From Labrenzia sp. PHM005 (GTDB lineage Bacteria > Pseudomonadota > Alphaproteobacteria > Rhizobiales > Stappiaceae): DNA of 64,000 nt. Shown here in pieces: positions 1 to 8,625 of the stretch; within the stretch, counting starts at the first letter, position 1, and the number at the start of each line of letters is the position of its first letter. The notes under the pieces are model-generated. The model worked only from the letters and a program-made list of their open reading frames with translations. It was not told the DNA's origin and ran no database searches. Both the position numbers and the translations under genes were made by a program. The stretch spans positions 3,653,001 to 3,717,000 of the forward strand of contig NZ_CP041191.1 in NCBI RefSeq assembly GCF_006517275.1. The letters run 5' to 3'.

Positions 1-555
1 GTGGCGGCAAAGATGGACAGTGACGGTAACGGCAAAGGCGAGATGTGGATCGGGGCTCCGGGGTGGGCATCGGCCAACGTCAATGAAGTTAAGGTTCGCG
101 ACTACGGCCTGATGGATTTCATCGAGCCAATCCGCGCTGAAGAAAGCGTTAAGACTGCCCGGGTGAAAGACAGTATCGCCAAGGGCGAAGGCTACGCATT
201 CTATTGCTACAAGCCACATGCGATCTGGTACATGTTTGACGTCAAGATGCTGACGGAACCAACCTTTGATCCAGAGAAATACATCATGGTTCAGCCGTCT
301 GACGATGCGGATTGGTTTGAAAAATCCTCAGTTGCAACCAAGGACGCGCTCAAGGAAGTTCAGATAGCCTGGTCCAACTCTTTGCCAGAGCGGTCACCGG
401 CAATTGCGGAATTCTTCTCCAATTTTTCTCTGACAGCGGATGATGTCAGCGGATTTGCCTTCGAAATCAGCGGAAATGGACGTGATCCGTCTGAGGTTGC
501 CCGTGAATGGGTTGAGGCGAATTCGGATCGGGTCGACTCCTGGCTGGGCCTCTAA
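1..555 (+). CDS. Glycine betaine/proline ABC transporter substrate-binding protein, partial (C-terminal part)
   Basis: C-terminal 184 residues of a periplasmic quaternary-ammonium binding protein (OpuAC/ProX type). The frame is open to the first base, so the GTG at position 1 is probably an internal codon and the true start lies outside the window. Aromatic residues that usually form the cage around the trimethylammonium group are frequent (W16, W22, and YKPHAIWYM at about 70-78). It delivers an osmoprotectant such as betaine, proline betaine or choline to the permease encoded downstream. A hairpin and about 95 bases separate it from the ATPase gene, as is common after binding-protein genes. 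The family assignment is strong because ProV- and ProW-type genes follow directly; the exact ligand cannot be read from the sequence. Confidence 0.85.
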   Translation: MAAKMDSDGNGKGEMWIGAPGWASANVNEVKVRDYGLMDFIEPIRAEESVKTARVKDSIAKGEGYAFYCYKPHAIWYMFDVKMLTEPTFDPEKYIMVQPSDDADWFEKSSVATKDALKEVQIAWSNSLPERSPAIAEFFSNFSLTADDVSGFAFEISGNGRDPSEVAREWVEANSDRVDSWLGL

Positions 556-581
556 AGACCAAATACCTATCAGCATAGAGT

Positions 582-602
582 GGCATCAGCATGGCTGGTG
601 CC
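582..602 (+). terminator. Intercistronic hairpin after the binding-protein gene
   Basis: GGCATCAGC, loop ATG, GCTGGTGCC: a 9-bp stem with one G-T pair, 27 bases after the binding-protein stop codon and 50 bases before the ATPase start. There is no T run, so it is more likely an mRNA-stabilising or partial-termination hairpin that raises binding-protein expression over the rest of the operon. Confidence 0.5.
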
Positions 603-651
603 GCATCAATTCTAAGCCGGCCGGCGGTTGGTAATCTCGGGGTGTCACACA

Positions 652-1707
652 ATGAATGATGACGAGGTCATTGAACTTTCCAACATTTGGAAAATATTCG
701 GGACTGACCCGGACGCTGCCTTAAAGGCTGTTCGAGAGGACGGTCTTTCGAAAGCTGAAGTTCTGGAAAAGTATAACGCTGTGGTGGGGGTCGCAGATGT
801 CAGCCTGTCCATCAACCGCGGAGAAATCTTCTGCATCATGGGGCTTTCGGGCAGCGGAAAGTCGACATTGGTGCGCCATTTCAACCGTCTTCTCGAGCCC
901 ACCTTTGGCCGGATTTCCATTGAAGGAACCGATGTCATGGCTCTTGGCCGCCACGAATTGCAGTCCTTCAGAAACCAGAAGATCGGCATGGTGTTTCAAA
1001 ACTTTGCGTTGATGCCGCACCGGTCTGTTCTAGACAATGTGGCCATGCCTCTGGAAATTCGGGAAGTCCCGAAAAATGAGCGTATGCGCCAGGCTGCGGC
1101 CTATCTGGACATCGTGGAGCTTGGTGCTTGGGGATCAAAATACGCCCATGAATTATCCGGCGGTATGCAACAACGAGTTGGTCTGGCCCGCGCCCTGGCA
1201 GCCGATCCAGACGTTCTGCTGATGGACGAGCCTTTCAGCGCTCTAGACCCGCTAATCAGGCGGCAATTGCAAGATGAGTTCATTCGTCTCAGCAAGATCT
1301 TGAAGAAGACAACGGTCTTCATCACACATGATCTGGATGAAGCTGTCCGGATTGGTGATCGCATTGCCATCATGCGGGATGGCCGGATTGTCCAGGTTGG
1401 AACGGCTGAAGACATCGTCATGCATCCGGCAGACGATTATGTTGCAGATTTTGTTGCCGGCATCTCGCGGCTGAAAGTCGTCCGCGCTCATGCCGTCATG
1501 CAGCCGCTTGGCGAGTATACCGCCAGTAACGGACCGCTGTCCGTCAATGCCCCGCGTGTTGATGAAAGCGAAACCCTCAGCAACCTCATCAATATGGCAA
1601 TCAATACCGATGATGCCATCATCGTTGAAGATGCCGGTACTGAAGTCGGAGTGATAACGCGTCCGAATATTCTGAGAACGGTCATCGAAGGCACTGAGGT
1701 ATCATGA
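652..1707 (+). CDS. proV: Glycine betaine/proline ABC transporter ATP-binding protein (ProV/OpuAA type)
   Basis: 351-residue ATPase of an osmoprotectant importer. Walker A GLSGSGKST is at 64-72, the signature LSGGMQQ at 168-174 and Walker B VLLMDEP at 188-194. The first 50 residues contain the usual ProV-type extension (NIWKIFG), and residues of about 275-351 form a CBS-like regulatory tail. ATG 652 is preferred over an in-frame ATG at 628 because MNDDEVIELSNIWKIFG aligns with the family N-terminus. The stop overlaps the permease start by ATGA, so the two are translationally coupled. Family assignment is firm. That the tail senses ionic strength is known for OpuA and only inferred here. Confidence 0.93.
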   Translation: MNDDEVIELSNIWKIFGTDPDAALKAVREDGLSKAEVLEKYNAVVGVADVSLSINRGEIFCIMGLSGSGKSTLVRHFNRLLEPTFGRISIEGTDVMALGRHELQSFRNQKIGMVFQNFALMPHRSVLDNVAMPLEIREVPKNERMRQAAAYLDIVELGAWGSKYAHELSGGMQQRVGLARALAADPDVLLMDEPFSALDPLIRRQLQDEFIRLSKILKKTTVFITHDLDEAVRIGDRIAIMRDGRIVQVGTAEDIVMHPADDYVADFVAGISRLKVVRAHAVMQPLGEYTASNGPLSVNAPRVDESETLSNLINMAINTDDAIIVEDAGTEVGVITRPNILRTVIEGTEVS

Positions 1708-3245
1708 TGGATCAGGTCAACATGTCACTTTCAGACGCTGAAGTAGAAGCCGCGCAAGCCTATTCCGACGAACGCAAAAAGAACATCAAAGCCTTCGTCC
1801 GCACGAACCCAGGCTATTACATCTCCAACTTCGATCACATCGGCGCCAGCTCTCGATTCACTGCGACCTTCAACATGATGGCTGGTCTTTTTGGTCCCAT
1901 CTGGTTCGGAGCGAGAGGGCTATGGTCATGGGCCCTACCTTTCCTGATCATTGAGACCTTCGCGATCGTCCAGATTGCCCGCGGTTTGTTTGGAGATCTG
2001 GCAGCCGATGCGATGGCACGGATTGCCTCCATAGAAGGAACTTTGGACCTTCGACGCCAACAGCTGGCCGCCGCAGTTGAAAGCGGTTCCGATAAAGCCG
2101 ACGTCTACCGGCGTACTGTGGAGTCGCTAGAGGCCAATATCGGCGGCATCCAGCTGGAAGCCCAGGCTTTAGCCGACCAGGGCATATGGATCGCACTGTC
2201 TGGTCTTGCCGTCCTTGTGCTGGCAAAGATAATCCAGGCTGTGACGGCCAATTGGGCTCTGGAACATCGCTTCACCGAGTGGCTTTCCGACAAAACCATC
2301 CGGTCCGGAATGCCGGTGTCCCAAATTGTTTTCAGTGCCGTTTTCATGGTTTTGATCGTACTTGCTTCTTTGCTGCACTACAGTTTTCCTGGCCGTTTTT
2401 CTTTGCTGACAGCCTTTCCGACTGATCCCGAGTTCCGGCTTTTCAGTATTGATGCAGTTGAAGCCTTCTTTGCGTATTGTGTTGCCAACGGGGAAGCTCT
2501 TTTTGATGCCATAACCTACGGTATCCGGCTTTTGCTCGATGCCCTAGAGCTGGTCTTCGTTAGCACCCCGTGGATCGTGGTTGCCAGCTTGATCATCTTA
2601 CTGACCTGGCTCACAGCTGGCGTGCGCACGGCAGTCTGGTCTGGAGCGTTTTTGGCCTACATGGGACTGCTTGGTTTCTGGGACAAAGCCATGACAACAT
2701 TGGCGCTTCTGGGCACGGCTGCTTGTCTATCGATTGTCATCGGCATCCCGCTCGGAATGTTCGCTGCAAGACGCCCACGCTTTTATGCGGTCATTCAGCC
2801 TATCATGGATTTCATGCAAACCATGCCGGCCTTTGTCTTCATGATCCCGGTTATTGCCTTCTTCGGCACCGGCAAGCCCGCAGCGGTGGTCACGACCATG
2901 ATCTTCGGCGGCACACCGGTTGTTCGCCTGACGGTTCTGGGTTTGCGCGGTGTTCCGGAAAGCGTGCGTGAGGCAGCAATCGCCTTTGGCGCGAACAAAT
3001 GGTACCTGTTGACTAAGGTCGATTTGCCGCTGGCCAGTCCCTCCATTCGGGCCGGCATCAACCAGACAATCATGCTCTCGCTTGCAATGGTCGTGGTTGC
3101 GTCCTTGATTGGAGCCAAGGGCCTTGGCGAAGACGTTCTGGAAGCCCTTCAGTATGCCAATGTTGGGCAGGGGATTCTCGCAGGATTTTCCATCCTGTTT
3201 TGCGCTATGATCCTGGACCGGATTGTTCAGGGCGGCCGCAGATGA
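1704..3245 (+). CDS. proW: Glycine betaine/proline ABC transporter permease (ProW/OpuAB type), with long N-terminal extension
   Basis: Inner-membrane permease of the osmoprotectant importer, 513 residues, clearly longer than the roughly 350 usual for E. coli ProW. The typical permease domain is in the C-terminal third, with the EAA loop (VREAAIAFGANKWYLL) that contacts the ATPase. The extra N-terminal half has a hydrophobic hairpin (about 50-90), a charged helical stretch likely to form a coiled coil (about 90-145), another membrane helix (about 155-180), then additional helices before the conserved core. Starts ATGATG at 1704, so ATG 1707 is equally possible. It overlaps the hydrolase gene downstream by ATGA. 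The extension could be sensory or structural; the sequence does not decide. Confidence 0.9.
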   Translation: MMDQVNMSLSDAEVEAAQAYSDERKKNIKAFVRTNPGYYISNFDHIGASSRFTATFNMMAGLFGPIWFGARGLWSWALPFLIIETFAIVQIARGLFGDLAADAMARIASIEGTLDLRRQQLAAAVESGSDKADVYRRTVESLEANIGGIQLEAQALADQGIWIALSGLAVLVLAKIIQAVTANWALEHRFTEWLSDKTIRSGMPVSQIVFSAVFMVLIVLASLLHYSFPGRFSLLTAFPTDPEFRLFSIDAVEAFFAYCVANGEALFDAITYGIRLLLDALELVFVSTPWIVVASLIILLTWLTAGVRTAVWSGAFLAYMGLLGFWDKAMTTLALLGTAACLSIVIGIPLGMFAARRPRFYAVIQPIMDFMQTMPAFVFMIPVIAFFGTGKPAAVVTTMIFGGTPVVRLTVLGLRGVPESVREAAIAFGANKWYLLTKVDLPLASPSIRAGINQTIMLSLAMVVVASLIGAKGLGEDVLEALQYANVGQGILAGFSILFCAMILDRIVQGGRR

Positions 3246-3964
3246 TCCCATTGGTACTGGTGCACGGTTTCATGGGAGGCAGCGGGCAATGGGAATTGCA
3301 ATCACCGCTTGCTGCCACTGCGCCGCTGATCCCAGTGGATCTTCCAGGTTTTGGTAACAATGCAGATCTTACTCCGATCAATTCGATCGGCGGGTTTGCG
3401 GATTGGGTCCTTAAGTACCTTACTGGGCAAGGCATTGAGGATTTCCACCTGCTCGGTCATTCCATGGGCGGTATGATTGTTCAGGAAATGGTCAAACGTG
3501 CGCCGGAACGTGTCAACCGGCTGGTGCTTTACGGCACCGGCCCCCTTGGGGTCATGCCCGGCCGGTTTGAGCCTATAGAAACCTCCATGAAGCGGGCAGT
3601 TGAAGATGGTCCGCAAGCCACGGCAAAGCGGATCTCAGCCACTTGGTTTTTAGACTGTGAAAGTGCGAGGGAATATCCGGCCTGTTCCGCGATCGCCGAA
3701 CAGAGCAGCCTTGAAGCGATCCTAGCCGGGCTGGAGGCTATGCGGGATTGGTCAGGACGGGACGCCCTTGATGCGATCCGAGCGGAAACGCTGATCTTGT
3801 GGGGGGACAAGGACCGGGCCTACCTTTGGCCACAAGTGGAAACCCTTTGGTCATCCATCCCCAATAGCCATCTGGCTGTTGTGCCGGGTTGTTCCCACGC
3901 TGTGCACATGGAAGAACCTGGGTTGTTTAACCAGTTTGTGGCTCGGTTTTTAGATACTCGCTGA
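3242..3964 (+). CDS. Alpha/beta-fold hydrolase
   Basis: 240-residue single-domain alpha/beta hydrolase. HGFMGGSGQW at 8-17 provides the oxyanion loop, GHSMGG carries the nucleophile S74, an acid is at D189 or D191 (WGDKDR), and H219 is the catalytic histidine (GCSHAVH). The start is set by the ATGA overlap with the permease; a longer frame from 3200 lies inside the permease gene. Being coupled to a betaine importer suggests it processes an imported ester or another substrate of the same pathway, but that is inference. Close relatives include MhpC-like C-C hydrolases, esterases and haloperoxidase-like proteins, so the reaction is not assigned. Confidence 0.88.
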   Translation: MIPLVLVHGFMGGSGQWELQSPLAATAPLIPVDLPGFGNNADLTPINSIGGFADWVLKYLTGQGIEDFHLLGHSMGGMIVQEMVKRAPERVNRLVLYGTGPLGVMPGRFEPIETSMKRAVEDGPQATAKRISATWFLDCESAREYPACSAIAEQSSLEAILAGLEAMRDWSGRDALDAIRAETLILWGDKDRAYLWPQVETLWSSIPNSHLAVVPGCSHAVHMEEPGLFNQFVARFLDTR

Positions 3965-4463
3965 AGCGACTTTATGAATAGATGCCATGCCTTCGATGCT
4001 TATTCGGATAACGGTTCAAACTGCAGCGTAAGTCTGCTCCCCGCCCTTTGGAACCATGGCCAATTCTTCCAACATCGGCACTTTCGGCCCCAAGCTGTCA
4101 TTTTAACCAGATGTGGCGGAGGTCTCGATGGCGTCCCATTTGCAAATTCGTCGGGGTGCAATTAGCGGCGGCTTTTCATGCTCTCGTTAAAAACGCAGTT
4201 CGGATAGCTTCTTTCACGGCATCAACAGCATGCGCAAAAGAACTGCTTTTTCAAAAAAAATTAATGCCAACAATTTGCTTGCCGATGCTCGTCCCATATA
4301 AATTGCCCTTGATTTGCGCATTTGATCAAAATATCATGGCGCATAATATGCAAGTTCCGGCAATAGTTTGGGCTGATTAGTCCTGGTTTTCCGGTGATTG
4401 ACAAATGATTGGTGGGGTGCCCCCGGAAAAGCTGGGGCATCTGCAGGGATCGGATCTGAAGAG
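3965..4463. other. Intergenic region before the catabolic island
   Basis: About 500 bases with no convincing gene. Short frames here (63 and 110 codons, plus strand) lack family resemblance and good ribosome binding sites. It should hold the promoter of the GntR-cupin-ABC operon. It contains an AT-rich stretch around 4245-4270 and, at 4342-4353, a 12-mer that recurs in reverse orientation in front of the oxidoreductase gene at 23588. Confidence 0.5.
4342..4353 (+). promoter_or_regulatory. Candidate operator half: CATAATATGCAA
   Basis: This 12-mer is the exact reverse complement of 23566-23577, which lies directly upstream of the indolepyruvate oxidoreductase-like operon. The match stops after 12 bases, so this site is weaker than the pair at 19980 and 23557. 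It sits about 110 bases upstream of the likely GntR start. Confidence 0.3.
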
Positions 4464-5216
4464 ATGGTGACGCCAGGCGAGCGCAAAACATTGGCCGAGG
4501 GTGCCCCTGACGGGACGCCTGTTCTCCGCCTTGCTGGTTCTCGCGTCACCCTGGCAGATCGTGTTTACTTACAAATCCGAAATGCGTTGATGTCTGGCCA
4601 GTTCATGCCTGGGCAAACGCTGACGATAGACCTTCTGTCGAAACAGTTCGGTGTCAGCCATATGCCTGTCCGCGAAGCGTTGCGGCGGCTGAGCGCAGTG
4701 GAGGCGCTGGAAGTAGCGCAAAATGGCTCCGCGCGGGTGCCTTTGGTCTCTATCGAACGGCTAAGCGATATCTGCACCAACCGTTTGCACATCGAGAGCC
4801 ATGCAGCGGCTTTGGCAGCTGGCAAAATCGACACGGCCTCGCTTTCAAGACTGACTGCCATTGCCGAGGCACATGAAGAGTGCCGCCAGAACAACGAAGT
4901 TTATCGGATGCTTGAGCTCAATCAGCAGCTGCATTTCGAAATTTACGCTTTGGCCGGATCACCGATCATGATGCAGATCATCGAGAACTTGTGGTTACGT
5001 CATGGGCCTTACATGCGGTTGTTGACAGACGATCTGGTGAAGCAGGTCGGGCCGAACTCCAATCTGGAAGTCGGGCCGGGACACAAGATGTTGATGACCG
5101 CGCTGAAAGCCGGGGATGAGAGTGCCGCAGCTGCTGCACTCAAAACCGACATTTTGGGTCCGTACGAAATGCTTCAGGAGCTCTGTCGTGAATATATAGA
5201 GGCAGAGCAGAGATGA
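4464..5216 (+). CDS. GntR family transcriptional regulator (FCD subfamily)
   Basis: 250-residue DNA-binding regulator. The N-terminal winged helix (about 30-100) carries the GntR pattern (PGQTLTIDLLSKQFGVSHMPVREALRRL). The C-terminal part is an alpha-helical FCD effector domain with conserved metal- or ligand-binding positions (NQQLHFEIY and a late GPGHKML). A TTG-initiated frame starts 22 codons earlier at 4398; ATG 4464 is preferred, with GTG 4467 adjacent. FCD regulators usually sense small organic acids and repress the catabolic operon next to them. Here that would be the cupin, ABC importer and PLP-cyclase genes on the same strand. The effector is unknown. Confidence 0.88.
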   Translation: MVTPGERKTLAEGAPDGTPVLRLAGSRVTLADRVYLQIRNALMSGQFMPGQTLTIDLLSKQFGVSHMPVREALRRLSAVEALEVAQNGSARVPLVSIERLSDICTNRLHIESHAAALAAGKIDTASLSRLTAIAEAHEECRQNNEVYRMLELNQQLHFEIYALAGSPIMMQIIENLWLRHGPYMRLLTDDLVKQVGPNSNLEVGPGHKMLMTALKAGDESAAAAALKTDILGPYEMLQELCREYIEAEQR

Positions 5217-5325
5217 CTATTGAGGTGGTAATAATCAGCATAAGCGCAGATGCATAACAAGAAAAACCAAAGTGAAATACCGGAAGAAAGTGGCTATCAA
5301 TCAATAACAGCAGCGGCGGGAGCAA

Positions 5326-6423
5326 ATGGCTGAAGAGATCAGGGCAGAAGTGAAATTGTCGAGCACAGATTTGCGTGCGGATCTACCGTTTATGACTCAG
5401 CGTCTGGGTCTAGATCTTGATACGATCTATCCTGCCGATAATCCGCAGGTCGCAGTTCTGTCCGGTCACGGTGTCCGCCTCAGGATACAGGAAGATGCTT
5501 CCGGGCCCTCCGGTGAAATTGGGCTGATGGCCAGCAATCCGGATGCGATTGCTGATGGTGTACGCGACCTCGTATCGCCGGGCGGCATCAAGGTCTGGAT
5601 TGACGAACTCAATCCCCCGCTTGTGCTGCCCCAAACCGAACACGCTTTTGTCGTGCGGCGGTTGGCAGACCAAGCGCCTTGGGTCATTGGCCGAGCTGGT
5701 ATGGAATATCGTGACCTGGTGCCGTCTCGCCTGGGCGGTGCGATGATTGCCTCTCATATAAGGGTTCCCGATGGCCCGGTGCCGGATATGGTTCATTTCC
5801 ATAAGGTCGGGTTTCAGCTCATTTTCTGTATCCGGGGCTGGGTAGACGTTCTTTATGAAGATCAAGGCGATGTTCGCCGTTTGCATGCCGGAGACTGTTT
5901 TATCCAGCCACCGGAAATCCGGCATAGGGTTCTTCATGCTGCGGACGGGATTGAAGTTGTCGAGATTGGGGTTCCTGCCGAACATGTCACCGAAATCGAC
6001 CACCTAATGAAATTGCCTACGCCGAACTTTCGGCCGGACCGGGAATGGAACGGGCAAAGATTTGTACATAGTGTTGCCAAGGAAGGTGTGTTCGCGCCGT
6101 TCCGAATTCCAGGTTTTGAAGCACGCGACACAACGATCAACGAAAACACTAAAGGCGTCGCTTCTGTTCTGGTGGCCCGGCCAGTTGGCGGGGATCCTAA
6201 ATGGACCCGGCACAATGGCGACATCGTCTTTAATTTTGTCATGTCCGGCAGCATGGTTTTGGAGGGTGAGGGCAAAGATCCGTTCCAACTGTCACCGGGC
6301 GACGCATTTGTCGTTCCTCCGAATATGGCAACAAGATACCGCGACATGACAGAAGACTTGCAGCTGATGGAGGTCAGTTTGCCAGGCACTTTCAAAACGG
6401 AAATTGAGGGAATTGATTATTGA
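5326..6423 (+). CDS. Tandem cupin-domain protein, possible ring-cleavage-type dioxygenase
   Basis: 365 residues with two cupin barrels. In the first, H157 and H159 (VHFHK), Q164 and H200 (PPEIRH) form a plausible metal site with Q in the usual Glu position. The second barrel (about 292-352) keeps the fold (HNGDIVFNFVMSG, PGDAFVVPP) but lacks a complete histidine set and is probably structural. The two-barrel layout and length are near those of gentisate-type dioxygenases, but I do not see the specific motifs of gentisate, homogentisate or 3-hydroxyanthranilate dioxygenase. It lies between a GntR regulator and an importer, 109 bases after the regulator. A catabolic oxygenase or isomerase acting on an aromatic intermediate is an inference. 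Confidence 0.8.
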   Translation: MAEEIRAEVKLSSTDLRADLPFMTQRLGLDLDTIYPADNPQVAVLSGHGVRLRIQEDASGPSGEIGLMASNPDAIADGVRDLVSPGGIKVWIDELNPPLVLPQTEHAFVVRRLADQAPWVIGRAGMEYRDLVPSRLGGAMIASHIRVPDGPVPDMVHFHKVGFQLIFCIRGWVDVLYEDQGDVRRLHAGDCFIQPPEIRHRVLHAADGIEVVEIGVPAEHVTEIDHLMKLPTPNFRPDREWNGQRFVHSVAKEGVFAPFRIPGFEARDTTINENTKGVASVLVARPVGGDPKWTRHNGDIVFNFVMSGSMVLEGEGKDPFQLSPGDAFVVPPNMATRYRDMTEDLQLMEVSLPGTFKTEIEGIDY

Positions 6424-6583
6424 ACGGAGACTTTGGGTTTTTGCTTCTGAGGAGGGGACAATAACCTGAAAACTAGATGCGCAGAGAAAAACAATACCGC
6501 GCATTTTAATGAGCATTTGCCGGTTGAACGCAGCAAGTCGCGCGCAAAACTGGATGGGTGTTGACCAAAAAGGGAGGAATGAA

Positions 6584-7786
6584 ATGAGCAAATCAACAAG
6601 CTTGTTGGCTGCGGTGGCGCTGGTCGTAACCGGAGGCGTTGCCTTAGCTGATGACACAAAAGTCGGTATCTTGATGGATATCACAGGGCCGATCGCAAGT
6701 TTCATTCCGCCATTGCAAAATGCGGCCAATCTGGCCGTCAATCAGGCGAACGAGCAAGGCGGATTGCTTGATGGCAAAGCCATTGCCGTATTTGGTGATA
6801 CCACCGGGTCAGCACAAGGCGCTGTCGATGCCGCGGGCAAGCTGGTCAATATTGAGAATGTTCCGATCATCATGGGGTCGCTTATGTCCGGCACGACGAT
6901 CGCAGCAGCTGAAGCGGTCGCAATTCCAGCCGGGGTTGTGCAGATTTCGCCAACGGCAACATCGCCAGCGATTACCGACATTGAGGACAATGACCTGATG
7001 TACCGGATCGTTCCATCCGACAATTATCAGGGGGAAGTACTTGCCAAAATGGTGCTGGAAGCCGGCAACAAGGAAGTTGCCGTCACCTATGTGAACAATG
7101 ATTATGGTGTTGGCATCGGACAGACGTTCATTGAAGCTTATAAGGCTGCAGGCGGCAAGATAACGTCCGCTGTCAAACATGAAGAAAAGAAAGACTCCTA
7201 TCGCTCCGAGCTGGCAACACTTTCGCAAGCTGGTGGCAGTGCGTTGGTCGTCATTGCCTATGCGGGCGATTCAGGCGGCAAGATTGTCAAACAATCGATT
7301 GAGGGCGGCTTGTTCACCAACTTCATCGGTACAGATGGTTTGCGCGATGAAGCGTTGATCAACGATATCGGCGCTGAAGCATTGGCAACATCGTTTTTTT
7401 CATCGCCAACATCGCCGGCTGACAATCCGAACCAGGGCACGTTGCATGAGTTGTACAACGCCGCTTATGGCGAAGGTGCGGACAAGGCGTTTGTCGATCA
7501 GACCTATGATGCAACATTCCTGACATTGCTGGCGATTCAGAAGGCCGGATCAACTGATCGCGCAGCCATGGCGGCAGCCCTTCGTTCGGTCGCTTCGGCC
7601 CCAGGTGAAAAGGTCGGGCCTGGTGAATGGGCAAAGGCCCGGAAGTTGTTGATGGACGGTAAGGACATTGATTACGACGGCGCTGGCGGGTCGTATGACT
7701 TCGACAAGAACGGCGATGTGTCCGGATACATCGGCAAATTCGTTGTTGACGGAAATTCCTACAAACAAACCGAAGTGATGCAATAA
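6584..7786 (+). CDS. Branched-chain-type ABC transporter substrate-binding protein
   Basis: 400-residue periplasmic binding protein of the Leu/Ile/Val-binding superfamily (Peripla_BP_6). It begins with a clear Sec signal peptide (basic MSKSTS, hydrophobic LLAAVALVVTGG, cleavage near VALA-DD), then KVGILMDITGPI at the start of the mature domain. ATG 6584 has a good purine-rich site (AGGGAGGAATGAA) just upstream; the in-frame start at 6509 would hide the signal peptide. It heads a complete importer. Family members bind branched-chain amino acids, but many carry aromatic acids, amides or urea. Context here suggests an aromatic substrate. Confidence 0.9.
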   Translation: MSKSTSLLAAVALVVTGGVALADDTKVGILMDITGPIASFIPPLQNAANLAVNQANEQGGLLDGKAIAVFGDTTGSAQGAVDAAGKLVNIENVPIIMGSLMSGTTIAAAEAVAIPAGVVQISPTATSPAITDIEDNDLMYRIVPSDNYQGEVLAKMVLEAGNKEVAVTYVNNDYGVGIGQTFIEAYKAAGGKITSAVKHEEKKDSYRSELATLSQAGGSALVVIAYAGDSGGKIVKQSIEGGLFTNFIGTDGLRDEALINDIGAEALATSFFSSPTSPADNPNQGTLHELYNAAYGEGADKAFVDQTYDATFLTLLAIQKAGSTDRAAMAAALRSVASAPGEKVGPGEWAKARKLLMDGKDIDYDGAGGSYDFDKNGDVSGYIGKFVVDGNSYKQTEVMQ

Positions 7787-7808
7787 CTCACGACGGGTTT
7801 GACGATAT

Positions 7809-7833
7809 GCATCACCCGGCTCCCGGGTGGTGC
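7809..7833 (+). terminator. Intercistronic hairpin after the binding-protein gene
   Basis: GCATCACCCGG, loop CTC, CCGGGTGGTGC: an 11-bp stem with one G-T pair, 22 bases after the stop codon and 18 bases before the ATPase start. No T run follows. It probably stabilises the binding-protein mRNA or partly terminates transcription, giving more binding protein than ATPase and permease. Confidence 0.55.
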
Positions 7834-7851
7834 AAGCGGGTAGGGGGGACA

Positions 7852-8625
7852 ATGATCCGTGTCGAACATGCCACCGTCAGCTTTGGCGGGCTAAAGGCAG
7901 TCAACAATCTGAGTTTTGATATCGAAGATGGTCAGATTACCGGTCTAATCGGCCCCAATGGGGCCGGCAAGACAACCATGTTCAATGCCATTGCCGGTCA
8001 TGTGCCACTGAGCACCGGCAGGATATTTCTGCAAGACACCGATATCACAGCGCTGGCACCCCATGCCCGATCAAAACTTGGTTTGGCGCGCACGTTTCAA
8101 TTGCCGCATGAATTCGCTCGTTTGACGGTTTTGGAAAATTTCATGGTTTCAGCGGCAATGCCCATCGGCGAAAACGTCTTCAACGTTGTGTTTAGGCGGG
8201 GGCGGTTTCGCGGCGAAGAGCGTGCGGCCTATCATGAGGCTCGCGAGATGATTGAGCTGCTGGAAATAGACCATGTTGCCGACGAGTTGGCAGGCAATCT
8301 TTCCGGGGGCCAAAAGAAATTGCTCGAGCTTGGCCGGGCATTGATGACCAAACCCTCCATCATTTTGCTTGATGAAATTGGTGCGGGTATCAACCGCACG
8401 CTTCTCGCCAAATTGTCGGAAAAGATCCTTTATCTGAACCGGGCAAAGGGATTGACCTTCTGCCTCATCGAACATGACCTCGATTACGTGTCCAAACTCT
8501 GTAACTCCGTTGTCGTCATGGCGCAGGGAGAATTGTTGATGTGCGGTACAGTCGACGAAGTGCGGCAAGATGAGCGTGTGATCGAAGCCTACTTTGGCGG
8601 CGGTAAATATGAGGCGACGGCATGA
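7852..8625 (+). CDS. Branched-chain-type ABC transporter ATP-binding protein (LivG type)
   Basis: 257-residue ATPase. Walker A GPNGAGKT is at 34-41, the signature is LSGGQKKLLELGRALM and Walker B is IILLDEIGAG. The internal region and C-terminal EAYFGGG are typical of LivG, which pairs with LivF. ATG 7852 follows a strong site (AGGGGGGACA); the frame beginning at 7807 reads through the preceding hairpin and is rejected. It overlaps the LivF-type gene by ATGA. It powers uptake of the ligand of the upstream binding protein. Confidence 0.93.
   Translation: MIRVEHATVSFGGLKAVNNLSFDIEDGQITGLIGPNGAGKTTMFNAIAGHVPLSTGRIFLQDTDITALAPHARSKLGLARTFQLPHEFARLTVLENFMVSAAMPIGENVFNVVFRRGRFRGEERAAYHEAREMIELLEIDHVADELAGNLSGGQKKLLELGRALMTKPSIILLDEIGAGINRTLLAKLSEKILYLNRAKGLTFCLIEHDLDYVSKLCNSVVVMAQGELLMCGTVDEVRQDERVIEAYFGGGKYEATA

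Noticed and set aside
4048-4380. 110-codon plus-strand frame in the gap before the GntR gene
   Set aside because: No recognisable family, no good ribosome site and AT-rich low-complexity content; treated as non-coding.
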